NCBI GenBank assembly: GCA_019739215.1
Contig: JAHHDR010000021.1
Coordinates: 101,211 to 165,210, forward strand
Direction of reading: 5' to 3'
DNA from: Rhizobium sp.
GTDB lineage: Bacteria; Pseudomonadota; Alphaproteobacteria; Rhizobiales; Rhizobiaceae
DNA: 64,000 bases
How positions within the stretch are numbered: the first letter of the stretch is position 1; each line of letters starts with the position of its first letter. Below the pieces are notes generated by a model, which saw nothing but the letters and a program-made list of their open reading frames with translations, had not been told where the DNA came from and searched no databases. Positions 1-8,447 of this stretch are shown in pieces. Made by a program: the position numbers and the translations under genes.

Positions 1-63
1 CATCTTCTCGCGCAGCTTTCCGATCTCGACTGTGTCTCTACCGTCAAACGCGTCTTCGACTGA
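1..63 (+). CDS. rsh: 3' end of a (p)ppGpp synthetase/hydrolase (RelA/SpoT, Rsh), partial
   Basis: An open frame enters from the left edge and stops with TGA at 61-63; 20 residues are visible, ending VSTVKRVFD. This resembles the last strand of the C-terminal ACT domain of alphaproteobacterial Rsh proteins, which make and degrade (p)ppGpp in the stringent response. The context agrees: in Rhizobiaceae rsh commonly lies a short distance upstream of acpS-lepB-rnc-era, which follow here. With only 20 residues the call depends largely on synteny. A different protein ending in a similar short segment is possible. Confidence 0.6.
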   Translation, partial: HLLAQLSDLDCVSTVKRVFD

Positions 64-130
64 ATAGAACTCGCCTGCCGCCCGTTTCGGGATTACACTT
101 TCCGAAACGGACAATGCGGGGTTTCGACAC

Positions 131-715
131 ATGCGCATAATGCTGGCATCGCTTGCGGCCTTTTGTCTGGCGCTGCCCGGAGCGGCGACGGCGGGGTCAT
201 CTTCCGACCTCGTCAGGCTTTTCGGCCGCGATCCTGGCACGGGTGCTGCCCATGCCTGTTTCGTCCGCCGCTACACGAAGGCGCATCTCGCCTCGCATCC
301 CGAGCAGAATGTGACGACCATGCTGGCGTATGTGTCGAAGCAGGAGGGTTCCGATCCCTATTACGGCATCAATCTCCAGGTGAATTTCCGCCAGTTGAAC
401 AAGCCGTTCCAGGTTTCCGGCAGTTGCAGCGAGAACTCGGGGACAGGCGCGCTCGGCTGCGGCGTCGAATGTGACGGCGGCAGCCTCGGCGTTCGCGTCA
501 GGAACGAGCAGTCGATCCTCGTCGATATTCCCGAGAGCGTCCGTCTCTTCGACCCCACGGCCAGTGATGAATTCGCCGATCTGCCGAAGGGCGCGCGCTT
601 CGGTTCGGACGACAAGCTTTTCCGCCTCGATCGCGCGGAATTGAGCGACTGCCTGCCTGTTATCTATGACGAGGCGATCAAGGCCAAGGTCCTCAGCGGA
701 GCGATCACGCAGTGA
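131..715 (+). CDS. Secreted protein of unknown function
   Basis: This 194-residue protein begins with a typical Sec signal peptide: a basic start, a hydrophobic stretch to about residue 18, and an AxA-like cleavage region near residue 20 (AATAG). The mature part contains five cysteines, three of them in a cluster around residues 98-114, so disulfides in the periplasm are likely. I do not recognise a catalytic motif. It lies between the rsh-like end and the DsrE-like gene on the same strand, but the 65-base gap to the latter leaves an operon open. It is probably a conserved hypothetical periplasmic protein. Confidence 0.75.
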   Translation: MRIMLASLAAFCLALPGAATAGSSSDLVRLFGRDPGTGAAHACFVRRYTKAHLASHPEQNVTTMLAYVSKQEGSDPYYGINLQVNFRQLNKPFQVSGSCSENSGTGALGCGVECDGGSLGVRVRNEQSILVDIPESVRLFDPTASDEFADLPKGARFGSDDKLFRLDRAELSDCLPVIYDEAIKAKVLSGAITQ

Positions 716-780
716 CTGCCGTTCGGGCGCGGGTGGCGATGCTATCCCGGCTCCGGCCGAAGCAATCCAAGGAGCACGAC

Positions 781-1242
781 ATGAGCCTGTCCCGCCGCTT
801 CCTGCTGTTCCGTCTCTTTCCGGGTCTCGCCGGAGGCGCGGCGGCCAGCGCGGTTCCCACCGTAGCATCCGCGTCTGCGACTGCACCCGGCATACAAAAG
901 GTGGTCTACCACCTCTCCGAACCGACCCGGGTCAATTTCGTCCTGGGCAACATCAGGAACCACATCGCCGGCAAGGGCGGACCGGACAAGGTCCGGATCG
1001 TGCTCGTCATCCATGGTCCGGCCCTGGACGCATTTGCCAGGTCGAAGGCCAGCCCGGACATCATGCGACAGATCGAAGGCAGGGCAAAGGACGGGGTCTC
1101 CTTCGTTGCCTGCGGCAACACCATGACCGCGCGAAAGTTCACGCTTGACGATATGCCTGAGGGCTTCGACGTCGCCGACGAGGGTGGCGTCACCCGCATC
1201 GCCGACCTCCAGGCCCAGGGTTATCTCTATATCCGCCCATGA
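781..1242 (+). CDS. Exported DsrE/DsrF-like protein
   Basis: The ATG at 781 is chosen because AGGAG lies a few bases upstream; an open frame continues upstream to 712 but has no good ribosome site. The 153-residue product starts with an export signal containing SRRFLLF, which resembles a twin-arginine motif, followed by an Ala-rich hydrophobic segment. The mature part (KVVYHLSEPTRVNFVLGNI, then KVRIVLVIHGPALDAF) has the alternating beta-strand pattern of the DsrE/YchN sulfur-relay fold, whose exported members are mostly uncharacterised. A Cys lies near residue 112 (VACGNTM), at the position where DsrE-like proteins often carry the reactive Cys. Function is inferred from the fold only. Confidence 0.7.
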   Translation: MSLSRRFLLFRLFPGLAGGAAASAVPTVASASATAPGIQKVVYHLSEPTRVNFVLGNIRNHIAGKGGPDKVRIVLVIHGPALDAFARSKASPDIMRQIEGRAKDGVSFVACGNTMTARKFTLDDMPEGFDVADEGGVTRIADLQAQGYLYIRP

Positions 1243-1370
1243 AACGGGCAACCTGCACCGACCTATGCTGGAATATTAAGCGAAATTAGGCGCGGCATGC
1301 AGTGGACGCATATCAGAGATCTTGCATCGACCATTGTGCGGCGCAGCAATCGGACTATCTTGGGATCAGA

Positions 1371-1402
1371 CAAAGGGAGGAAAGAGGAAAGAAAGGAAGA
1401 GA
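1371..1402 (+). promoter_or_regulatory. Polypurine leader with several Shine-Dalgarno-like repeats
   Basis: Directly upstream of the small gene at 1406 is a run of about 30 bases that is almost entirely A and G, with several overlapping GGAGG/AGGA-type matches to the anti-Shine-Dalgarno sequence. The last, GGAAGAG, ends about four bases before the ATG. Such a tract suggests very strong translation initiation. Confidence 0.45.
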
Positions 1403-1405
1403 CCA

Positions 1406-1570
1406 ATGTTTGGTTATGTTTCGAAGATCGCCAGCAAGCTGCGTGCCCCCACCATCGAGGAACGCGAACTCGCCTACCTGAACCAGAGCGTCGACCGCGT
1501 CGACCTCGAGTATCGCCAGCGGCAGATCGACCGCGGCATGTTCCGCAACCGCGGCATGGGCCTTCTCTGA
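1406..1570 (+). CDS. Small basic protein, DUF3563/DUF1127-like
   Basis: This 54-residue protein starts at the ATG directly after a purine-rich ribosome site. Its features are an amphipathic N-terminus (MFGYVSKIASKL), a central acidic/aromatic stretch ending DLEYRQRQIDRG, and a short Arg/Gly tail. The pattern of a leucine/tyrosine-rich helix followed by a repeated Arg-x-x-Asp region is like small alphaproteobacterial proteins of the DUF3563 or DUF1127 type, some of which bind RNA or phosphate-related regulators. The exact family is uncertain. It stands alone, with a likely terminator right after it. Confidence 0.65.
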   Translation: MFGYVSKIASKLRAPTIEERELAYLNQSVDRVDLEYRQRQIDRGMFRNRGMGLL

Positions 1571-1601
1571 AGCCCACACGGAGCGGTGCTCCGGACTGTC
1601 G

Positions 1602-1630
1602 GGCTGGCATCCTTGCCGGCCTTTATTTTT
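1602..1630 (+). terminator. Rho-independent terminator after the small DUF3563-like gene
   Basis: GGCTGGC at 1602-1608 pairs with GCCGGCC at 1615-1621 (seven pairs including one G-U in RNA) around a six-base loop. It is followed by TTTATTTTT at 1622-1630. It sits 31 bases after the stop codon at 1570 and 77 bases before acpS. Confidence 0.65.
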
Positions 1631-1706
1631 ACGCCATGGCTACCCATCTTCCTCAATCGCGGATAAAGGCGCTCGATAGCGGCGCGAATCCGGAGGAGCG
1701 GCGGGT

Positions 1707-2108
1707 ATGATCATCGGCATCGGCAGCGACCTGATCGACATCAGGCGGGTGGAAAAGACCCTTGAGCGGTTCGGCGAGCGGTTCGCCATGCGCTGCTTCA
1801 CCGAGATCGAGCGCGCCAAGTCCGACCGCCGCAAGAACCGCGCCGCCTCCTATGCCAAGCGCTTCGCCGCCAAGGAGGCCTGCTCGAAAGCCCTCGGAAC
1901 CGGTCTGTCGATGGGTGTTGCCTGGCGGGAAATGGGTGTCGTCAACCTGCCGAGCGGCAAGCCGACGATGCAACTGACCGGTGGCGCCGCCGAGCGGCTC
2001 GCCGCGCTGGTCCCCGCCGGCCACAAGGCCCTCGTTCACGTGACGATTACCGATGATTTTCCGCTTGCCCAGGCCTTCGTCATCATCGAAGCACTGCCCG
2101 AAACGTGA
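1707..2108 (+). CDS. acpS: Holo-[acyl-carrier-protein] synthase
   Basis: AcpS transfers the 4'-phosphopantetheine arm from CoA to a serine of apo-acyl carrier protein, activating it for fatty acid synthesis. The 133-residue length is normal for the trimeric bacterial AcpS family. The signature GIGSDLIDI is at residues 4-12, with the metal-binding Asp at 8, and the second motif KRFAAKEA has the metal-binding Glu at 57. The gene heads an acpS-lepB-rnc-era cluster on the same strand, a layout typical of Rhizobiaceae. Confidence 0.97.
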   Translation: MIIGIGSDLIDIRRVEKTLERFGERFAMRCFTEIERAKSDRRKNRAASYAKRFAAKEACSKALGTGLSMGVAWREMGVVNLPSGKPTMQLTGGAAERLAALVPAGHKALVHVTITDDFPLAQAFVIIEALPET

Positions 2109-2171
2109 GACGGTTGCCGGAATGCCGGGAAACCGCTAGAGAGTTCTGCCTGAACCGACCATGAGGAATGA

Positions 2172-2954
2172 ATGAGCGTGTCCGACCATAACAAGCCGGC
2201 AGAAAAGAATGCCCTTTGGGAAACCATCGTCGTCCTGTTTCAGGCATTCCTGCTGGCGGCAGTCATCCGCACCATTCTCCTTCAGCCCTTCACCATTCCG
2301 TCCGGCTCGATGATGCCCACACTGCTGGTGGGCGATTATCTGCTGGTCAACAAGTTCGCCTATGGCTATTCGCGCTATTCGCTGCCGGCCTACAATCCCG
2401 ACTGGTTCGAGGGCCGGTTGCTCGGCAGCGAGCCGACGCGCGGCGACGTCGTCGTCTTTCGGCTGCCCTCCAATCCGTCGATCGACTATATCAAGCGCGT
2501 GATCGGCCTGCCCGGCGACAAGGTGCAGATGCGCGACAGCGTCCTCTACATCAACGACAAGGCGGTGCCGCGCGTGGAGGAAGGCAAGTTCTCCTCCGAT
2601 TCGTCCGACACCGCGGGTGTCGGCGTGCAGCACAGCATGGAATTCTACAAGGACGTGCCGATCTATCGCGAAACGCTTGACAGCGGTGCAACCTACCAGA
2701 CGCTGGACCTCGGCTTCTCCGATGGAGACGACACACCGGTGTTCAACGTCCCCGAGGGCCACTATTTCATGATGGGCGACAACCGCGACAATTCCTCCGA
2801 CAGCCGCTTCACGGTGGGCTATGTTCCGTCGGAAAATCTTGTCGGTCGCGCCAGCTTCATCATCTTCTCGCTTGGCAACGACACGCCCTTCTTCCAGGTC
2901 TGGAAGTGGCCGACCAACCTGCGCTACGATCGTTTCTTCAAGGGCATCAAATGA
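2172..2954 (+). CDS. lepB: Signal peptidase I
   Basis: This 260-residue inner-membrane protease removes signal peptides from exported proteins. A single hydrophobic segment lies at about residues 17-37. The catalytic serine is in PSGSMMPT (Ser46) and the general-base lysine in DYIKRVIGLPGD (Lys108); the box-E motif GDNRDNSSDSR is near the C-terminus. All S26 boxes are therefore present. Its stop codon overlaps the start of rnc (ATGA), which suggests translational coupling of the two genes, as in many alphaproteobacteria. Confidence 0.97.
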   Translation: MSVSDHNKPAEKNALWETIVVLFQAFLLAAVIRTILLQPFTIPSGSMMPTLLVGDYLLVNKFAYGYSRYSLPAYNPDWFEGRLLGSEPTRGDVVVFRLPSNPSIDYIKRVIGLPGDKVQMRDSVLYINDKAVPRVEEGKFSSDSSDTAGVGVQHSMEFYKDVPIYRETLDSGATYQTLDLGFSDGDDTPVFNVPEGHYFMMGDNRDNSSDSRFTVGYVPSENLVGRASFIIFSLGNDTPFFQVWKWPTNLRYDRFFKGIK

Positions 2955-3679
2955 GTCGCGGAAAGGGCCTTTCCGATACGGAGCGGGAGGCACTCGAGGG
3001 GCTGATCGGTTACACTTTCGAAGATCGCGACAGGCTTCTCCGGGCAATAACCCATTCCTCGGCGCGGATCGGCAAGTCGGGCAACTACGAGCGGCTTGAG
3101 TTCCTCGGTGATCGTGTCCTGGGCCTGAGCGTCGCCGAGTTGCTGTTCACCACCTTTGGGAATGCAGCCGAAGGCGAGCTTTCCGTTCGACTCAACCGCC
3201 TGGTTTCCGCCGATACCTGCGCCGAGGTCGCCGACGAACTGGGCCTCTACAGGTTCGTGCGCACCGGCGCGGACCTGAAGAAGATCACCGGACAGCGGAT
3301 GAAGAATGTCCGCGCCGACGTGGTCGAGAGCCTGATCGCGGCGATCTACCTCGATGGCGGACTCGAAGCGGCACGCGGCTTCGTGCTAAGGAACTGGGCG
3401 CAGCGGGCGACTGACTCGGCCCAGATGCGCCGCGACGCCAAGACCGAATTGCAGGAATGGGCGCACCAGAAATTCGGTTTTGCGCCGAACTACCGGGTCG
3501 AGGATCGCAGCGGCCCGGATCATGCGCCTGAATTCACGGTGGTGGTCGAGATCGAGGGCATCGCTCCCGAGCGCGGCACCGACCGGTCCAAACGTGCCGC
3601 CGAGCAGGTCGCCGCGCAGAGAATGCTGGAGCGGGAAGGCGTCTGGGCACCAGCCGAACCCGCTGCCGCCGAAAATTGA
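2951..3679 (+). CDS. rnc: Ribonuclease III
   Basis: This 242-residue endonuclease cuts double-stranded RNA during rRNA maturation and mRNA processing. The family signature NYERLEFLGDRVLGLS is at residues 45-60 and contains the catalytic acidic cluster. A double-stranded RNA-binding domain occupies roughly residues 160-232, beginning near DAKTELQEWAHQ. The ATG at 2951 overlaps the lepB stop by four bases and is preferred over an in-frame upstream extension. era follows 12 bases later. Confidence 0.97.
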   Translation: MSRGKGLSDTEREALEGLIGYTFEDRDRLLRAITHSSARIGKSGNYERLEFLGDRVLGLSVAELLFTTFGNAAEGELSVRLNRLVSADTCAEVADELGLYRFVRTGADLKKITGQRMKNVRADVVESLIAAIYLDGGLEAARGFVLRNWAQRATDSAQMRRDAKTELQEWAHQKFGFAPNYRVEDRSGPDHAPEFTVVVEIEGIAPERGTDRSKRAAEQVAAQRMLEREGVWAPAEPAAAEN

Positions 3680-3691
3680 TTGGAAGAACCC

Positions 3692-4615
3692 ATGACAGAG
3701 ACTGAAACCGCCGCCGGGGGCGCCCCGACCCGATCCGGCTTTGTCGCCATGATCGGCGCGACCAACGCCGGAAAGTCGACCCTGGTCAACCGGCTTGTCG
3801 GTGCAAAGGTCACGATCGTCTCCCACAAGGTGCAGACGACGCGGGCGATCATCCGTGGCATTGCCATCGAGGACCGGACGCAGATCGTCTTCCTCGACAC
3901 GCCCGGCATCTTCAAGCCACGCCGGCGGCTCGATCGCGCCATGGTGACGACAGCCTGGGGCGGCGCCCGCGATGCCGATATCATCCTGTTCCTCGTCGAC
4001 AGCGAGCGCGGCATGAAGGGCGACGCGGAAAAAATCCTGGAAGGCCTCAAGGAGGTCAAGCAGCCCAAGATCCTCGTGCTCAACAAGGTCGACCGGGTCC
4101 GACCCGAAGACCTGCTCAAGCTGACGCAGGCCGCCAACGAGGTCATCGACTTCGAGGCAACCTTCATGATCTCGGCGCTGACCGGATCGGGCTGCGAGGA
4201 CCTGATGCGCTACATCTCGCAGGCCCTGCCGGAAGGCCCGTGGTACTATCCCGAAGACCAGATTTCCGACCTGCCGATGCGCCAGCTTGCCGCCGAGATC
4301 ACCCGCGAAAAGCTGTTTTTGCGTCTCCATCAGGAGCTACCCTATTCCTCGCATGTCGAGACCGAGAAGTGGGAGGAGCGCAAGGACGGCTCGGTCCGGA
4401 TCGAGCAGACGATCTATGTAGAGCGCGAGAGTCAGAAGAAAATCGCGCTCGGCAAGAATGGCGACGCCATCAAGTCGATCTCGACCGCCGCCCGCAAGGA
4501 AATCTCCGAGATCCTCGAACAGCCCGTGCACCTCTTCCTTTTCGTCAAGGTGCGCGAGAACTGGGGCGACGACCCGGCCCGCTTCCGTGAAATGGGCCTC
4601 GACTTCACGCCGTAA
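3692..4615 (+). CDS. era: GTPase Era
   Basis: Era is an essential GTPase that binds the 3' end of 16S rRNA and assists small-subunit assembly. The 308-residue protein has the P-loop GATNAGKS at residues 22-29, DTPG at 69-72 and NKVD at 131-134. The C-terminal third has the KH RNA-binding domain, including GKNGDAIKSIS. An in-frame TTG 12 bases upstream is possible, but the ATG at 3692 fits the family length. recO, which often follows era in rhizobia, is not here. Confidence 0.97.
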   Translation: MTETETAAGGAPTRSGFVAMIGATNAGKSTLVNRLVGAKVTIVSHKVQTTRAIIRGIAIEDRTQIVFLDTPGIFKPRRRLDRAMVTTAWGGARDADIILFLVDSERGMKGDAEKILEGLKEVKQPKILVLNKVDRVRPEDLLKLTQAANEVIDFEATFMISALTGSGCEDLMRYISQALPEGPWYYPEDQISDLPMRQLAAEITREKLFLRLHQELPYSSHVETEKWEERKDGSVRIEQTIYVERESQKKIALGKNGDAIKSISTAARKEISEILEQPVHLFLFVKVRENWGDDPARFREMGLDFTP

Positions 4616-4711
4616 CGATCATCGGTTGACGGTCCGTCAAGCACCCGCCGCATTGCGTTCGCTCCCGATTTCGATCATCTGAACATCAAGTTCGAACGAT
4701 CGAGGTCAATC

Positions 4712-5713
4712 ATGCCGCAGCTTGTGAACGGGAAATGGGTAAGCGACGCCGTCGCCGCCTCGGAGATGAAGGACGGGGCGTTCCATCGTGAGCCGACGAA
4801 ATTCCGCGACTGGCTGACGCCGGACGGGGCGCCGGGGCCCGAGGGCCAGCCGGGCGTCAGGGCCGAGCCTGGCCGTTTCCAGCTTCTGGTGTCCTATCTC
4901 TGTCCCTGGGCATCACGCACGCTGATGATGCGGAGCCTCAAGGGACTGGCCGAGATCATTCCCGTCTCGATCGCCGAGCCCGGCATCGGCGAGAATGGCT
5001 GGGAGTTCGCAGCGCCACAGGATACCGGAGCCAAGGTTGGGCCCATAACCCTGCTGCATCAGCTCTACACCGACAGCGATCCATCCTACACCGGCAAGGT
5101 CTCCGTTCCCGTCCTCTGGGACCGCGCGGCGGGCCGTATCGTCAACAATGAATCCTCCGACATTATCCGCATGCTGAACACCGCCTTTGACGGGTTCACG
5201 GGTGACCGGCAGGACTTCTTTCCCGCACAGTTACGGCCGGCCATCGACGAATGGAATGCGCTGATCTACGACACGCTCAACAACGGTGTCTACCGCGCCG
5301 GCTTCGCAAAGCGGCAATCTGTCTACGAAGACGCCGCCCGGGGCGTCTTCACCACATTGGACCGGCTCGAGGCGCATCTTGCCGACAGTCGCTACATCGC
5401 CGGCGAGTATTTCACGGAAGCTGATATCCGTGCATTCGTTACCCTCATACGCTTCGACGCCGCCTATCACGGCGCCTTCAAGTGCAACATCCGCAGGCTG
5501 GCCGACTATCCGGCCCTCTCGGGCTATGTCCGGGAGATCTATCAGTGGCAGGGCATCCGCGAGACTGTGCGGATCGACCAGATCAAGACGGGCTACTATT
5601 CGATCGCCCACATCAACCCGACCCGGATCGTCCCACTAGGACCGGCACAGGATTTCGAGACGCCGCACGGGCGCGATCGTTTGCCGGGGAAGGGCGTGTG
5701 GCAACGGGCTTAG
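4712..5713 (+). CDS. Glutathionyl-hydroquinone reductase (YqjG/Xi-class GST)
   Basis: This 333-residue protein belongs to the Xi-class glutathione transferases, which reduce glutathionyl-hydroquinones to hydroquinones using a cysteine and glutathione. The active-site motif YLCPWASR is at residues 62-69, with Cys64 as nucleophile. The following NESSDIIRMLN segment matches the glutathione-binding part of the thioredoxin-like domain. The C-terminal helical domain is complete, ending with the conserved INPTRIVPLGP region. The gene is convergent with tex, with only 17 bases between the stops. It is probably cytoplasmic, acting in quinone or xenobiotic detoxification. Confidence 0.92.
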   Translation: MPQLVNGKWVSDAVAASEMKDGAFHREPTKFRDWLTPDGAPGPEGQPGVRAEPGRFQLLVSYLCPWASRTLMMRSLKGLAEIIPVSIAEPGIGENGWEFAAPQDTGAKVGPITLLHQLYTDSDPSYTGKVSVPVLWDRAAGRIVNNESSDIIRMLNTAFDGFTGDRQDFFPAQLRPAIDEWNALIYDTLNNGVYRAGFAKRQSVYEDAARGVFTTLDRLEAHLADSRYIAGEYFTEADIRAFVTLIRFDAAYHGAFKCNIRRLADYPALSGYVREIYQWQGIRETVRIDQIKTGYYSIAHINPTRIVPLGPAQDFETPHGRDRLPGKGVWQRA

Positions 5714-5730
5714 ACGCGCGGCCGCAAAAC

Positions 5731-8028
5731 CTATTTCTTCTTCATCGCTTCCATCAGCGCCGCGCCGAACGCGCCCTGGCTGGGCGCCTGCGGCTTCGAC
5801 TGCATCTGCTTGGGCGCCGGCGTCGGACTACGCCGGTCTTCCCGCGGCTCGCGTGGTCCCGATGATTGCGCCTTCATCGACAGCGCGATGCGCTTGCGCT
5901 TCGGGTCGACCTCGACCACTCGCACTTTCACGATCTGCCCTGCCTTGACCACCTCATGCGGATCCTTGACGAAGCGATCGGCAAGTTCGGAGACGTGGAC
6001 GAGGCCGTCCTGGTGCACGCCGATATCGACGAAGGCACCAAAGGCCGCGACATTGGTGACGGTGCCCTCGAGCATCATGCCCGGGCGAAGATCTGAGATC
6101 TCATTGATGCCTTCCGCGAAGGTCGCCGTCTTGAACTCCGGCCGGGGATCGCGTCCGGGCTTCTCAAGCTCGGCAATGATGTCCTTGACGGTCGGCAGGC
6201 CGAACGTGTCGTCGATGAACTGGCGTGGATCGAGCGTCTTGAGCGCGGCACTGTCCCCCATCAGCGAACGCAGGTCGCGCCCGCAGGCTTCGACGATCTT
6301 GCGTGCCACGCCATAGGCCTCGGGGTGTACGGAGGAGGCGTCGAGCGGCTCCTTGCCGTCGGAGATGCGCAGGAAGCCGGCGCACTGCTCGAACGTGCGG
6401 GCGCCAAGTCGCGGCACTTTCATCAACTCCTTTCGCGACCGGAACGGACCGTTCTGGTCGCGGAACGCCACGATGGCCTCGGCGATCGAGCCGCCGACGC
6501 CGGAGACCCTCGACAGCAGCGGAGCCGAGGCCGTGTTCAGGTCGACGCCAACAGCGTTCACGGCGTCTTCCACCACGCCGTCGAGCGAGCGTCCGAGCCT
6601 GCCCTGGTCGACATCGTGCTGGTACTGGCCGACGCCGATCGATTTCGGCTCGATCTTCACCAGCTCGGCAAGCGGGTCCTGCAGCCGGCGGGCAATCGAG
6701 ACTGCGCCGCGCAGTGATACGTCGAGCTTGGGGAACTCCTGGGCGGCAAGTTCCGAGGCCGAATAGACCGACGCGCCGGCTTCCGAGACGATCACCGTTG
6801 TCGGTTTCGGTGCCGGCAACTTGGCGATCAGGTCCGCCGCCAGCTTTTCGGTTTCGCGGCTCGCAGTGCCGTTGCCGATGGCGACCAGTTCGACCTTGTG
6901 CTGCCGGATCAACCGGGCGATTTCCGCCTGCGCCCCTGCCACGTCGTTGCGGGGCTGGAAGGGGTAGACGGTGGCGGTGTCGAGCAGCTTGCCCGTGGCA
7001 TCGACCACGGCAACCTTGACCCCGGTGCGGATGCCGGGATCGAGGCCGATCGCGGTGCGGGTGCCCGCGGGGGCCGCCAGCAGCAGGTCCTTGAGGTTGC
7101 GGGCGAAGACGCGGATCGCCTCCTCCTCGGCGCGCTCCTTCATCTCGCGGATCAGGTCGAGCGACAGCGACGGCGCGAGCTTGACCCGCCAGGCCCAGCC
7201 GGCGACATCGCGCAACCAGTTGTCGCCTGCGCCGTTTGTCCGGGTCTCGAGCGCGGCGGCGACGATGTTCTCGGCAGGCTTGACCGGCGAGGTGTCGGCG
7301 GCGTCGACCTCGATCGCCACCGAGAGCACTTCCTCGTTCCAGCCGCGCAGCATGGCCAGCGCCCGGTGGCTCGGTACCTTCGACCACGGCTCGCGGTGGT
7401 CGAAATAGTCGGAAAACTTCTCGGCATTGTCCTTCTTGGCATCGGCAACCCGTGAGACCAGCTCCGATTTCTGCTGCATGTGGCCGCGCAGCCGCCCCAG
7501 AAGTGCGGCATTTTCCGAGAGGTCTTCGGCAATGATGTCGCGCGCGCCTTCGAGCGCCGCCTTGACGTCGGCGATCTCGTCCCTGACGAAAGGTTCCGCC
7601 AGGGCTTGCGGGGAGGCCGACCGTTGAGCGAGGATCTGCTCCACCAGCGCGCCCAGGCCCCGCTCGCGGGCAATCTGCGCCCGCGTCCGCCGCTTGGGCT
7701 TGTAGGGCAGGTAGATATCCTCCAGCGTCGACTTCGTGTCGGCGCCGAGGATCTGCCGCCTGAGCTCGTCGGTCAACTTGCCCTGGCCCTCGATCGAGCC
7801 GAGGATCGTGTCGCGCCGGGCCTCCATGTCGCGCAGATAGACCAGCCGCTCGGCGAGCGTGCGCAGTTGCGTGTCGTCGAGCCCGCCTGTCACCTCCTTG
7901 CGGTATCGCGCGATGAAGGGAATGGTCGCCCCTTCGTCGATCAGCGCCACGGCCGCCGTCACCTGTTGGGGTCGCGCGTTGATCTCGCTGGCGATCGTGG
8001 CGGATAGGCGGGTCATGTCTGCGGGCAT
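5731..8028 (-). CDS. tex: Tex family RNA-binding transcription accessory protein
   Basis: The 765-residue product has the full Tex layout: an N-terminal helical region that includes [11 protein letters not shown], a YqgF/RNase-H-like domain ([16 protein letters not shown]), tandem helix-hairpin-helix motifs ([17 protein letters not shown]), and a C-terminal S1 RNA-binding domain beginning [21 protein letters not shown]. The tail after S1 is charged and Pro/Gln-rich. Tex proteins bind nucleic acid and affect transcription and stress tolerance; the exact role is not settled. The start at 8028 has GAGGAG a few bases upstream. It is transcribed alone. Confidence 0.96.
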   Translation of the reverse strand: MPADMTRLSATIASEINARPQQVTAAVALIDEGATIPFIARYRKEVTGGLDDTQLRTLAERLVYLRDMEARRDTILGSIEGQGKLTDELRRQILGADTKSTLEDIYLPYKPKRRTRAQIARERGLGALVEQILAQRSASPQALAEPFVRDEIADVKAALEGARDIIAEDLSENAALLGRLRGHMQQKSELVSRVADAKKDNAEKFSDYFDHREPWSKVPSHRALAMLRGWNEEVLSVAIEVDAADTSPVKPAENIVAAALETRTNGAGDNWLRDVAGWAWRVKLAPSLSLDLIREMKERAEEEAIRVFARNLKDLLLAAPAGTRTAIGLDPGIRTGVKVAVVDATGKLLDTATVYPFQPRNDVAGAQAEIARLIRQHKVELVAIGNGTASRETEKLAADLIAKLPAPKPTTVIVSEAGASVYSASELAAQEFPKLDVSLRGAVSIARRLQDPLAELVKIEPKSIGVGQYQHDVDQGRLGRSLDGVVEDAVNAVGVDLNTASAPLLSRVSGVGGSIAEAIVAFRDQNGPFRSRKELMKVPRLGARTFEQCAGFLRISDGKEPLDASSVHPEAYGVARKIVEACGRDLRSLMGDSAALKTLDPRQFIDDTFGLPTVKDIIAELEKPGRDPRPEFKTATFAEGINEISDLRPGMMLEGTVTNVAAFGAFVDIGVHQDGLVHVSELADRFVKDPHEVVKAGQIVKVRVVEVDPKRKRIALSMKAQSSGPREPREDRRSPTPAPKQMQSKPQAPSQGAFGAALMEAMKKK

Positions 8029-8447
8029 GGATACTCCTCAAATCAGGTCGGCGGAAGATAGCGGCGGAATGCGAAAAGGGAAGGGCGCGGCCGCAATTTG
8101 CACAGAAGGTGGACCCGCGTCAGCACCCCTCTATGTCGGAACAAGCAAGCAGCCCTGGCGTCGCGCGCGAAAGAAAGAGACATTCAATGCTTTTCACCGA
8201 TACCTCGCTGGGCATTGTCAGCAGCGTGATGATTAACGCCGCCGCGTGCGCATCCGCCACAGGGGTCAGAACCGCTGGCGCCAGGGTGGCGTCATTTCGG
8301 GTTGAACACGGCGAAGAAACCGCTGGGCCGGATGGTTTGTCGGCAATGCGGTATACATTTGAGCGCGGGCGACGCAGCTCGACCCGGCGCTTTAACGAGA
8401 AAGCAACGCGAATGTGTGAGGTTGCCCTGAATTAGGGGTATACCGAT
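8029..8447. other. Divergent intergenic region between tex and the TadG-like gene
   Basis: About 420 bases separate the two divergent starts, so promoters for both genes must lie here. A weak plus-strand candidate of 82 codons starts at 8187 after GAAAGAGA and ends at 8435. Its product is low in recognisable features, so it is not called as a gene. Just before 8448, TTAGGGGTATACCGAT includes a plausible ribosome site. No repeat, terminator or RNA structure is evident. Confidence 0.5.

Noticed and set aside
2136..3047. Long minus-strand frame of 303 codons opposite lepB
   Set aside because: It is the antisense shadow of lepB-rnc; composition is His/Val/Asp-rich as expected from a high-GC reverse frame, and lepB has all its motifs.
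8187..8435. Possible 82-codon gene between tex and the TadG-like gene
   Set aside because: Has a weak ribosome site but an unprotein-like second half; not supported enough to call.
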